Shown in pieces: positions 1 to 10,874 of a stretch of 64,000 nucleotides of DNA. This DNA comes from Odiellus spinosus (lineage: Eukaryota; Arthropoda; Arachnida; Opiliones; Phalangiidae), in assembly GCA_963920705.1 (NCBI GenBank), contig OY987233.1, positions 9,330,959-9,394,958 of the forward strand. The letters are read 5' to 3'. The notes below the pieces were generated by a model that searched no databases, was not told where the DNA came from, and saw only the letters and a program-made list of their open reading frames with translations. The position numbers were made by a program, and so were the translations under genes. The stretch's first letter is position 1. Every line of letters begins with the position of its first letter.

Positions 1-13
1 TTAGCTTACATAC

Positions 14-226
14 CTCTGGATAAAGCTGAAGATGGTAGAGGTCCCTGAAGACTTAAAAATCTATAAGTTTCTTCTAACTTTGGCCTCCAAGGAAAAGCGT
101 ATGGCTGCCAAGAATGCCTGCAAGTTCGGTTACGCTTGACCTTGCTAACCCGAGTCGTGGAGGAAGAAGGCACCTGAGAGCCCGGTGATATTCTACCCAT
201 ATTTAACACGCTCGTGTTTCCTCCGC
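14..226 (-). CDS. Internal exon of an unrecognised gene
   Basis: On the minus strand this 213-nt block is open throughout, starts after a good acceptor (CATTACTTTAG) and ends at a consensus donor (AGAG|GTATGT). Both edges are phase 1, so it can be included or skipped without a frameshift. The peptide is rich in Ser, Pro and basic residues (for example RVSKVKRNRTCRHSWQPYAF) and shows no domain I recognise; it looks like a linker. The exon at 316-477 joins it in phase across an 89-nt intron. I infer both belong to one gene running off the left edge. It could also be untranslated or spurious. Confidence 0.4.
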
Positions 227-315
227 CTAAAGTAATGAGTGAAGCTGTTGAAAAAAAGGCTAATGATGTTAATTCACTCCATTAGGATGAATTCTTAAAA
301 TAAATTTTACGTTAC

Positions 316-477
316 CGTTACTGGTATTTTGACCACTGCCCTCGAGCTGGCGGTTCAGAAGGTCAAGGTTCAAAGGTTGTGTCATGTAGGAGACATGAGT
401 GACAAACCTTGGATTACAATGAATGAGGAGTGGGCCAGAATGGCTTTGTTGCTTTTGATGGTTCACCTTGACCCTTT
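316..477 (-). CDS. Internal exon of the same unrecognised gene
   Basis: A 162-nt minus-strand open block bounded by an acceptor (GGTATAG) and a donor (AACG|GTAACG), again phase 1 to phase 1. It encodes a Gln/His/Asn-rich stretch including HSGPLLIHCNPRFVTHVSYM and ends in a Gly/Asn/Ser-rich run that continues into the exon at 14-226. I do not recognise the family. The case rests on open frame, splice sites and matching phase with its neighbour, not on homology. A longer 5' extension to about 508 is open but lacks a better acceptor. Confidence 0.35.
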
Positions 478-2035
478 CTATACCAACGCAGTACCAATAT
501 AGGAACACTCACTCCCTAGATAATTATTAAAAGAATGCCAAGTTTCGATACTTAGAGACTTAAAGTTGAATTAATTACAGAGAAGTACGCTTACCTTGAA
601 ATTAAAACGATTGACTAACCTAAATAATTTTCTAAATTATATACAAACGCGTTTGGAGAGATATTAGCTAATGGAAAACCTAGGTCAGAGGTGAGATTAT
701 CGTTAAGCCTATTCCTGAAGAAGTTGAGCAAAGGAATACTACCCTTTAAAATAAATTTTTTCTTGAATATTTCATTAGCTCATAATAGCTTAAAACGTTC
801 TCATTTGTTATGAAATAACAAATTGTTATTAACTTTCATCATATTATGTAATTATGATTGACGACTCGACGAGTGAATGGAGAGATCTACTTTTACCTCC
901 TCACAAGTAGCAAGGTGTTGTAGAAATGATGCCGAAAATACTTTGACAATGATTGGGGCATAGGGGCAATGGGATTATAGAATAGAAGAACGGGAGGGGA
1001 GGGGTGTCATCAAAACATAAACAAAGAGCGAGAAGTATAAAGCAGGGACGGAAATAACGATATTTTCTTATCACAATTCAGTGATAGTTATCGGTCATTT
1101 TTTTTATTTTTTATATGGAGTCCTGGTACGGCCTTGGCGCAAACGCCATACATATAAACACTGTACTCGAATATTTGATTTTTTGTTTGCTGAGCTCCAC
1201 CATGGTTGTTAGGCACCGTTGGCATTGAAAAAAATAACTAAAATAAAATTCTCAGGGCTTTGATAGCAGTCAGAGAATTTACTTATTTCCGTTCCTTCAG
1301 TCAACCTTTGTAGTTTATGTTTACACGGTATGCCTTTTTACATATCATAGGCTTTGATAAAATATAAACACAGGATCATAGACAAATGAAAAATAAGCGC
1401 ACAGGATTTGGCATTTAGGGATTCTCTTTGAATGACTATGAGTTAAGACTATTTTCAACATTTTAAGTATGAAAACAATTAAAATTTGCGCTTATTGCAA
1501 TTTTAGTCGCGACACCCGAACGTTAAAGGGGACAATTCGATATATTTCATACCGTTTCGCAAACCGAAGACAAATCAAAAGAAACACCATCAGCTGCATC
1601 ATATTTAGAATTTTAGAGGAATTAGTAAAAAGGGAAGATGAACAAGTATTGGGGAAAAGGAGATCATTCTTCAACAGTTATTAAAGATGAAGTACTAGGC
1701 ATAGTAGAAATGAGTCAATCCTCCCTAATACGAACCGCAAGGTACATCAGTCATGGGGTATCAACTCTTGTCTTATCAGCCAGTAAGTTTTTCATCATTT
1801 CTAACAATAAGTTTTTAGAATCTGAACCCTAGCATAGATGAGATATTAATTAAATTCCCCCAAGAATCTGGTTTATTGAAAATAAAATTCATTAACCACA
1901 AAAAAATTGTAAGAAAATGTTTTTAATAAATAAGATATAACTTCTTTTAAATTTCAAATTATTTTAGAAAAGTTACAACAATAACACCATTTTTATAAAA
2001 GCACAATCATAGGATATGATAACAAACATGACCTT
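478..2035. other. Intergenic, AT-rich; no gene seen
   Basis: Between the unknown minus-strand exons and the GDPD1 stop codon. Only short open stretches (60-70 codons, overlapping on both strands near 1470-1830) occur and none has splice context or family resemblance. The right part should be GDPD1 3' UTR. Confidence 0.5.
1872..1877 (-). promoter_or_regulatory. Candidate poly(A) signal of GDPD1
   Basis: AATAAA on the minus strand about 160 nt past the GDPD1 stop codon. Position and hexamer are seen; its use is inferred. Confidence 0.4.
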
Positions 2036-5000
2036 TCAGCTATTAGGTCCTTGTTCCTTCGTGTTTTTGTAATATTTATGCAAAAGCGACGGGTAATCAG
2101 TCATAATACCTGACACGCCGACTATCGTTGCTTTCTCAAAGTCACGTTCGTCGTTTAAAACCCAAACGTACGTTTGAATTCCTCGTTTTCGCAAATGAGC
2201 GTAAAGGCATTTTCGGATAAGAAGCCTAAAATAAGAATGAATCAGATTACGGATTAAAACGAGTACTCGTTATTTGATTAATGTTATTTGGTAATCTATG
2301 GCAAGGAAAAAAAACGAGTATTCGGTATTTGTAACTGGAATTTCCATTACTCGTTACTTAAATCTCAAAGGAAAAACGAGTACTCAGTATTCGATAATGT
2401 TAATTTCTAAACTCCATAATAAAACTGCTTGAAAAAACGAATATTTGGTATTTGATAATGGAATTTTCTGTGCTAAGGAAAACTTTCTATACTCAATAGT
2501 TAAATTTCCAGAATAAAACGAATACTCAGTACTCAGAATCAATTCACTCTTATTTAGAAATAAATTAAATTACTTTTCAATTAGCCAAAGAAGAGCTTTA
2601 CGATATTTATTCCCGTATTCTTGAAATACTGGATTTCTAAAACAGAATTTAAATATATTATTTTTAAAATCTTATAGCCTTATCATTTAATACAATGAGT
2701 GGACGTACCTGCGAATGGAAGGTGGAAAAGGAATCTCTAAACACGATTCTTTCAGCGGAACGAAAGGTAAGAGTCCTGAATAAGTTAACAATAGAAGAAC
2801 CAAAACGCGTTGAAACGAGAAATAAACTGGCATCCGACAATTCTAAAATAATGGAAAAAATCAAAAGTAGGCTTAGCTAGGATTCAAGTTGAACATATTT
2901 AACTAGGTGTAGTAAAAACTTCACCAGCACTCTTGACAAGAAATCCAAGGTTATGATCAAAGGCAGACATTTCCTATAGGTAGCTTGTACAAGGAGTTAA
3001 GTTGCAACCATCAAGGCTTAGCTATTGCAACCATCAAGGCTTAGCTATTGCAACCACCAAGGCTTAGCTATTGCAACCACCAAGGCTTAGCTATTGCAAC
3101 CACCAAGGCTTAGCTATTGCAACCACCAAGGCTTAGCTATTGCAACCACCAAGGCTTAGCTATTGCAACCACCAAGGCTTAGCTATTGCAACCACCAAGG
3201 CTTAGCTATTGCAACCACCAAGGCTTAGCTATTGCAACCACCAAGGCTTAGCTATTGCAACCACCAAGGCTTAGCTATTGCAACCACCAAGGCTTAGCTA
3301 TTGCAACCACCAAGGCTTAGCTATTGCAACCACCAAGGCTTAGCTATTGCAACCACCAAGGCTTAGCTATTGCAACCACCAAGGCTTAGCTATTGCAACC
3401 ACCAAGGCTTAGCTATTGCAACCACCAAGGCTTAGCTATTGCAACCACCAAGGCTTAGCTATTGCAACCACCAAGGCTTAGCTATTGCAACCACCAAGGC
3501 TTAGCTATTGCAACCACCAAGGCTTAGCTATTGCAACCACCAAGGCTTAGCTATTGCAACCACCAAGGCTTAGCTATTGCAACCACCAAGGCTTAGCTAT
3601 TGCAACCACCAAGGCTTAGCTATTGCAACCACCAAGGCTTAGCTATTGCAACCACCAAGGCTTAGCTATTGCAACCACCAAGGCTTAGCTATTGCAACCA
3701 CCAAGGCTTAGCTATTGCAACCACCAAGGCTTAGCTATTGCAACCACCAAGGCTTAGCTATTGCAACCACCAAGGCTTAGCTATTGCAACCACCAAGGCT
3801 TAGCTATTGCAACCACCAAGGCTTAGCTATTGCAACCACCAAGGCTTAGCTATTGCCACCACCAAGGCTTAGCTATTGCCACCACCAAGGCTTAGCTATT
3901 GCCACCACCAAGGCTTTGCTATTGCCACCACCAAGGCTTAGCTATTGCCACCACCAAGGCTTAGCTATTGCCACCACCAAGGCTTAGCTATTGCCACCAC
4001 CAAGGCTTAGCTATTGCCACCACCAAGGCTTAGCTATTGCCACCACCAAGGCTTAGCTATTGCAACCACCAAGGCTTAGCTATTGCAACCACCAAGGCTT
4101 AGCTATTGCAACCACCAAGGCTTAGCTATTGCAACCACCAAGGCTTAGCTATTGCAACCACCAAGGCTTAGCTATTGCAACCACCAAGGCTTAGCTATTG
4201 CAACCACCAAGGCTTAGCTATTGCAACCACCAAGGCTTAGCTATTGCAACCACCAAGGCTTAGCTATTGCAACCACCAAGGCTTAGCTATTGCCACCACC
4301 AAGGCTTAGCTATTGCCACCACCAAGGCTTAGCTATTGCCACCACCAAGGCTTAGCTATTGCCACCACCAAGGCTTAGCTATTGCCACCACCAAGGCTTA
4401 GCTATTGCCACCACCAAGGCTTAGCTATTGCCACCACCAAGGCTTAGCTATTGCCACCACCAAGGCTTAGCTATTGCCACCACCAAGGCTTAGCTATTGC
4501 CACCACCAAGGCTTAGCTATTGCCACCACCAAGGCTTAGCTATTGCCACCACCAAGGCTTAGCTATTGCCACCACCAAGGCTTAGCTATTGCCACCACCA
4601 AGGCTTAGCTATTGCCACCACCAAGGCTTAGCTATTGCCACCACCAAGGCTTAGCTATTGCCACCACCAAGGCTTAGCTATTGCCACCACCAAGGCTTAG
4701 CTATTGCCACCACCAAGGCTTAGCTATTGCCACCACCAAGGCTTAGCTATTGCCACCACCAAGGCTTAGCTATTGCCACCACCAAGGCTTAGCTATTGCC
4801 ACCGCCAAGGCTTAGCTATTGCCACCGCCAAGGCTTAGCTATTGCCACCGCCAAGGCTTAGCTATTGCCACCGCCAAGGCTTAGCTATTGCCACCGCCAA
4901 GGCTTAGCTATTGCCACCGCCAAGGCTTAGCTATTGCCACCGCCAAGGCTTAGCTATTGCCACCGCCAAGGCTTAGCTATTGCCACCGCCAAGGCTTAGC

Positions 5001-8000
5001 TATTGCCACCGCCAAGGCTTAGCTATTGCCACCGCCAAGGCTTAGCTATAGCCACCGCCAAGGCTTAGCTATAGCCACCGCCAAGGCTTAGCTATAGCCA
5101 CCGCCAAGGCTTAGCTATAGCCACCGCCAAGGCTTAGCTATAGCCACCGCCAAGGCTTAGCTATAGCCACCGCCAAGGCTTAGCTATAGCCACCGCCAAG
5201 GCTTAGCTATAGCCACCGCCAAGGCTTAGCTATAGCCACCGCCAAGGCTTAGCTATAGCAACCGCCAAGGCTTAGCTATAGCAACCGCCAAGGCTTAGCT
5301 ATAGCAACCGCCAAGGCTTAGCTATAGCAACCGCCAAGGCTTAGCTATAGCAACCGCCAAGGCTTAGCTATAGCAACCGCCAAGGCTTAGCTATTGCAAC
5401 CGCCAAGGCTTAGCTATTGCAACCGCCAAGGCTTAGCTATTGCAACCGCCAAGGCTTAGCTATTGCAACCGCCAAGGCTTAGCTATTGCAACCGCCAAGG
5501 CTTAGCTATTGCAACCGCCAAGGCTTAGCTATTGCAACCGACAAGGCTTAGCTATTGCAACCGACAAGGCTTAGCTATTGCAACCGCCAAGGCTTAGCTA
5601 TTGCAACCGCCAAGGCTTAGCTATTGCAACCGCCAAGGCTTAGCTATTGCAACCGCCAAGGCTTAGCTATTGCAACCGCCAAGGCTTAGCTATTGCAACC
5701 GCCAAGGCTTAGCTATTGCAACCGCCAAGGCTTAGCTATTGCAACCGCCAAGGCTTAGCTATTGCAACCGCCAAGGCTTAGCTATTGCAACCGCCAAGGC
5801 TTAGCTATTGCAACCGCCAAGGCTTAGCTATTGCAACCGCCAAGGCTTAGCTATTGCAACCGCCAAGGCTTAGCTATTGCAACCGCCAAGGCTTAGCTAT
5901 TGCAACCGCCAAGGCTTAGCTATTGCAACCGCCAAGGCTTAGCTATTGCAACCGCCAAGGCTTAGCTATTGCAACCGCCAAGGCTTAGCTATTGCAACCG
6001 CCAAGGCTTAGCTATTGCAACCGCCAAGGCTTAGCTATTGCAACCGCCAAGGCTTAGCTATTGCAACCGCCAAGGCTTAGCTATTGCAACCGCCAAGGCT
6101 TAGCTATTGCAACCGCCAAGGCTTAGCTATTGCAACCGCCAAGGCTTAGCTATTGCAACCGCCAAGGCTTAGCTATTGCAACCGCCAAGGCTTAGCTATT
6201 GCAACCGCCAAGGCTTAGCTATTGCAACCGCCAAGGCTTAGCTATTGCAACCGCCAAGGCTTAGCTATTGCAACCGCCAAGGCTTAGCTATTGCAACCGC
6301 CAAGGCTTAGCTATTGCAACCGCCAAGGCTTAGCTATTGCAACCGCCAAGGCTTAGCTATTGCAACCGCCAAGGCTTAGCTAGTGCAACCGCCAAGGCTT
6401 AGCTAGTGCAACCGCCAAGGCTTAGCTAGTGCAACCGCCAAGGCTTAGCTAGTGCAACCGCCAAGGCTTAGCTAGTGCAACCGCCAAGGCTTAGCTAGTG
6501 CAACCGCCAAGGCTTAGCTAGTGCAACCGCCAAGGCTTAGCTAGTGCAACCGCCAAGGCTTAGCTAGTGCAACCGCCAAGGCTTAGCTAGTGCAACCGCC
6601 AAGGCTTAGCTAGTGCAACCGCCAAGGCTTAGCTAGTGCAACCGCCAAGGCTTAGCTAGTGCAACCGCCAAGGCTTAGCTATTGCAACCGCCAAGGCTTA
6701 GCTATTGCAACCGCCAAGGCTTAGCTATTGCAACCGCCAAGGCTTAGCTATTGCAACCGCCAAGGCTTAGCTATTGCAACCGCCAAGGCTTAGCTATTGC
6801 AACCGCCAAGGCTTAGCTATTGCAACCGCCAAGGCTTAGCTATTGCAACCGCCAAGGCTTAGCTATTGCAACCGCCAAGGCTTAGCTATTGCAACCGCCA
6901 AGGCTTAGCTATTGCAACCGCCAAGGCTTAGCTATTGCAACCGCCAAGGCTTAGCTATTGCAACCGCCAAGGCTTAGCTATTGCAACCGCCAAGGCTTAG
7001 CTATTGCAACCGCCAAGGCTTAGCTATTGCAACCGCCAAGGCTTAGCTATTGCAACCGCCAAGGCTTAGCTATTGCAACCGCCAAGGCTTAGCTATTGCA
7101 ACCGCCAAGGCTTAGCTATTGCAACCGCCAAGGCTTAGCTATTGCAACCGCCAAGGCTTAGCTATTGCAACCGCCAAGGCTTAGCTATTGCAACCGCCAA
7201 GGCTTAGCTATTGCAACCGCCAAGGCTTAGCTATTGCAACCGCCAAGGCTTAGCTATTGCAACCGCCAAGGCTTAGCTATTGCAACCGCCAAGGCTTAGC
7301 TATTGCAACCGCCAAGGCTTAGCTATTGCAACCGCCAAGGCTTAGCTAATGGCTAAGTCAACTTAGTTTTATCTTATTCTGTTTTTAACCATATTTCCCC
7401 AAAATGTCTGTGGTTGAATGCAGACCTTGGATTCCTCAAGACAGGGGGGTGTTGTTTAATAGTACAGCTAGATTTTCAACGAACCTCGGTGTAACATTTT
7501 TCAACAATAGTATTACTGGTATTTCCCCAGATTGTGATATCTTCTCGATTATATTGACGAGTTAATTGACTAACTCGTCGTATTAACTCGTCATTATTTG
7601 TTTTTATGTCAATATTAACCGGAAGATTAGGAAATTTTTCGTATATCTCTTTAAGCAATGGTATTTTTCTATCACCTTTACCATAGCATATTTTACCTAA
7701 GAGTATCGGTAATGAACAAAAATATTAATGATTACAATTTATTATATTAACATAAACTATACGCAATCGTACCGCCATCAAAATCAACTGGTAAACTCCC
7801 TTTGATTTCAGGAAGTTCCTGAAATACAAAGTTTTTAAGGTTCATTTAAAACATGGTCTAAGCGAGACCCTGCCTTTGAGGATATAAAGCTTAGCAGTTA
7901 CTCGTTTCGATAGCATTGAATCCGTATTAATCATTATACTTAAGTTAAACCATTAACGGTACGAGTACTAATTTTAATCGATTACTAGTAATCAATTCTT

Positions 8001-9181
8001 ATTGTTAAGCCTTTTAAGTACTCATTTCAATCAAGTATTGCATTTTAATAATGAATCTAGTCATTATTTTAGTTGACTCATCAATAAACGAATACTCATT
8101 TCAATCGAGTATCGATTATGAGTAATCAAATATGTTATTGTTACTGAAACTTTACAGTAAACCAGTATTAAGATGTGTACTCAATTTTTTAGCCTAAGAT
8201 AAACATGTGGAAAGATTACTTGTTCAAGTATTCGATATTAACTAACCTAAAACTAGTTAATAATTAATTTTAATCAGTACATGATCATTATTACTCTGTA
8301 AAATTTAAATTGTCAAGGATCAATAACATCATAGTGGATAACTTGGTAAACAAAAAAGAGTACTCGATAACATAATGACTTAGAAAGAACGAATACTCGT
8401 TATTCGATAGTGAAATCTTTCAGTGCTCAATAATAAAACGGCTAAAAAAGAATGAGTACTCGGTTTTCGATCAGAAATGTTTAATACTCAATAATAAAAT
8501 AGCTTAAAAAACGAGTAGTCGATAACATAATGGCTTAGAAAGAACGAATGCTCGTTACTCGAAAAAGAAAGCTTTCAGTGCTCAGTAATAAAACGGCTAA
8601 GAATGAGTACTCAGTTTTTTATCAGAAATGTTTAATGCTCAATATTAAAATAGTTTAAAAAATGAGTACTAGATATTTTGCAAAGGCGGAGTCTCGCTTC
8701 AAACTTCTATCATATTCCGACAAAATATTTTTATCTTACATCATAATTGAGATCGCTTATGTTGACATTGTGACCCGTGACCCTGAACAGGTTATTATCG
8801 TGACTAACCACTACTTGACCATCTTTTGTTAATTGTAAATCAATTTCAAGCATATCTGTTCCTGAATTAACGGCACTTTAACGATAAAAGATATTCGTTA
8901 CTTTTTAAACTTCATTCAAAAATACTTCACAAATAAGCCAATCTTACTGTTCATAAGCAGACATTGTATTTTCTAGATTTTCTCCTGCACCTAAAAGATA
9001 AAATATTTGATCAAGTGTTTTTATTAGAATGTCTAACCCCTCGATCGCTGTACGTACCACCCCTGTGACTTATGTGTCGACAATTGAACTTTAATTTCTT
9101 TTGTTTATGAAGTAGAGTAGGATATTTAAATAAAATAGCTGAGGATACAATGTAACCTCCGAAAACTGCAGCCGCAATCAT
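2036..9181 (-). CDS. GDPD1: GDPD1-like lysophospholipase D (glycerophosphodiester phosphodiesterase family)
   Basis: Exons on minus: 9058-9181, 8948-8990, 8740-8875, 7773-7818, 7485-7696, 2574-2636, 2036-2225. All have consensus splice sites and compatible phases except the 7485/2636 join (phase 0 to phase 2), where about 50 codons are missing. Family: GDE4/GDPD1 membrane enzymes that hydrolyse lysophospholipids to lysophosphatidic acid and related lipids, generally ER-associated. Seen: an N-terminal hydrophobic segment (residues about 2-18), then HISHRGGAGENLENT with the GDPD catalytic HRG and E-N, GTDMLEIDLQLTKDGQVVVS with the metal-site E-x-D and SHD, and the C-terminal TARG-like GIQTYVWVLN and GIMTDYP blocks. 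The missing exon should encode the second hydrophobic segment. Divergent from USP30 (1.7 kb apart). The 4.35-kb minisatellite lies exactly in the intron with the gap. Family assignment is secure; intactness is not. Confidence 0.88.
2240..2560. repeat. Degenerate AACGAGTACTCG repeats
   Basis: Imperfect repeats of about 45-65 bp built on AAAACGAGTACTCGGTATTCG followed by TAATG and TTTC runs, between the last two GDPD1 exons. The same motif recurs at 7900-8690 in the same gene. Confidence 0.6.
3002..7348. repeat. 23-bp minisatellite, 189 copies
   Basis: Head-to-tail copies of TTGCAACCACCAAGGCTTAGCTA-type units (23 bp). The span, 4,347 bp, is exactly 189 x 23, so no net indel has accumulated. 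Units differ by a few substitutions, and each variant forms a contiguous block: CATC at the start, then CAACCACC, CCACCACC, back to CAACCACC, CCACCACC, CCACCGCC, an ATAG-bearing block (about 5047-5395), CAACCGCC, two CGACAAGG units (about 5535-5580), a 13-unit GTGCAACC block (about 6382-6675), then CAACCGCC to the end. It fills the GDPD1 intron that should contain a further exon. No spacers, so not CRISPR. Confidence 0.97.
7900..8690. repeat. Degenerate ACGAGTACTCG tandem repeats
   Basis: Irregular 40-60-bp repeats with the core ACGAGTACTCGATAACATAATGG and GAATACTCGTTATTCG, in GDPD1 intron 3. Related to 2240-2560. Unit boundaries are blurred by substitution and indel, so the array looks older than the 23-bp one. 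Confidence 0.65.
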
Positions 9182-10874
9182 TTTGATAGGTCATGAAGAT
9201 TGAAAGCCCCAAATCAAATTCCTAGAATAAAGCAAATAAAATTGATTCGTACTTACGACATAAATACTGGTTCTATCTAGATTACCAAGAGATTAATCAT
9301 AGCGTTAAATTTAACCTTGTAAACGAAACACTTTTATAACCGAGTAAGAAAGTTAAAATTGTAGGAACATTATCTTATCAATGAATTATCATCAATATCT
9401 CGGTAGTTATTTAAGAATGGCTTCTTTGAGCCAGATTCTTAGTCTCTTAGAGCTAAATTACACAGCCTTGAGATGTTTTAGGTAACTTTGGTGTATTTTA
9501 ATAATAAACAACTCTCAAATAATCAACAAAAATCACACATATATTACAATGGGTATCTGGTACATGCGAGCTTTGATTAAACATAAAATAAATTGTAATT
9601 AATGTCAGGCTTATTAAATGGTCCAATGAACTTAATGAAGTATGCTAATTAGGATGAAATTTATAATTGGGAGATTAGGAGAAAATATTGATAGATTTTT
9701 GACCAATTTAGATAAATTAAGCTAATGGTGATATCAAGATAGCAAATTAGCATTGATAGCGTAAAATTTATTGATTGTAAAATATCGTGTTATATTGTAT
9801 CAAATTTCCTCGTTTAAGGGAAAATTTTAAAATGAAATAACTTACTTTTTCAGCCCTTTTACTAATGGACCTAATGTACTATTGTTTTTGACAGATCATT
9901 GTTGAATTTTTACGCATTACTACCTCCGCGTCCTTTAATCCCTAATCCTGTCACTCCTATTTTAATTTTAATGCTTGATTATGCTTCTATATTATTATAT
10001 TAGACCACTCCCATTTTTGGGTCTTTTAAATTACATACATGGAGCAATAAGCTAATAGCACCAAGAGTTAAATGTAAAATCCCCTTTTCTCTAGGTTTCC
10101 TGAGTGACCGCCTCCAAAGTCATACATTGAGCGGTAGCCTACCTTCGGTATGCGTGGTTGAACTTGACATAGATTCGGTTTTTTGACGAGGGATATTTTA
10201 TTTTAAAAGAGTGGTATTTTACTATACTTAATTGCTTGGAGATCTTGTGGTAGCTGGGAACCCTCAGTGAAAGAACCCTGGCCAATCTGCAATCTACTCT
10301 ACTAACCTGGTAGAAATAATAAGGGACGAAAATTAACAAATTCAAAAGTTATCGGACATTTTAAAACATTACCAGACAATGCTAGATTTTCTGTATTATT
10401 AATTTAATAAGTACTTTTTCTTATCGGACAAATGTCCCCTGATCCCCTCAAAAATAAAAAGGTTATGAGACATTTGGATAATTAATCAGACAATGTCCAG
10501 TGCTTATTTCCGTCCCTGGTAATAATAACATAAAATTTGTCTGCTCAATAAACGATTATGCTCAAAGCCTCAAACATCCATAGACATTAGACAAGGTCAC
10601 AACAGTCTGAATTTTGTCTGGAAGTGAAAATCAATAGTTTTTTCCGAAAGTACTTGCGAATGTAAAAGGTCATTGACCGTAATATATCAAGATATATACT
10701 AGACCTACACATCTTAGTCCAAAATTCTGAAATCTTTAGAAAGGTTTATATTATGACAATAACTTGAATATTCAACCTTTAATGTTCATTTAAATATATG
10801 CAGATGGTTAAATTTAAATTTTGACAATCCCTTGTAAAATTGAAGCCCATTAAAACTTCATCAAGTTCATCAAA
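9182..10874. promoter_or_regulatory. Divergent GDPD1/USP30 intergenic region
   Basis: A 1.7-kb gap between the start codons of two genes transcribed away from each other, so it should hold both promoters and 5' UTRs. It is AT-rich; I see no convincing TATA box, CpG island or further exon. Short open stretches near 10139-10345 lack support. Confidence 0.5.

Noticed and set aside
2695-2880. Plus-strand frame of 61 codons (MSGRTCEWKVEKES start)
   Set aside because: Overlaps the GDPD1 intron, no splice or homology support, and the reverse strand is equally open.
3002-7348. Possible CRISPR array
   Set aside because: Units are contiguous 23-mers without spacers, in an animal gene intron.
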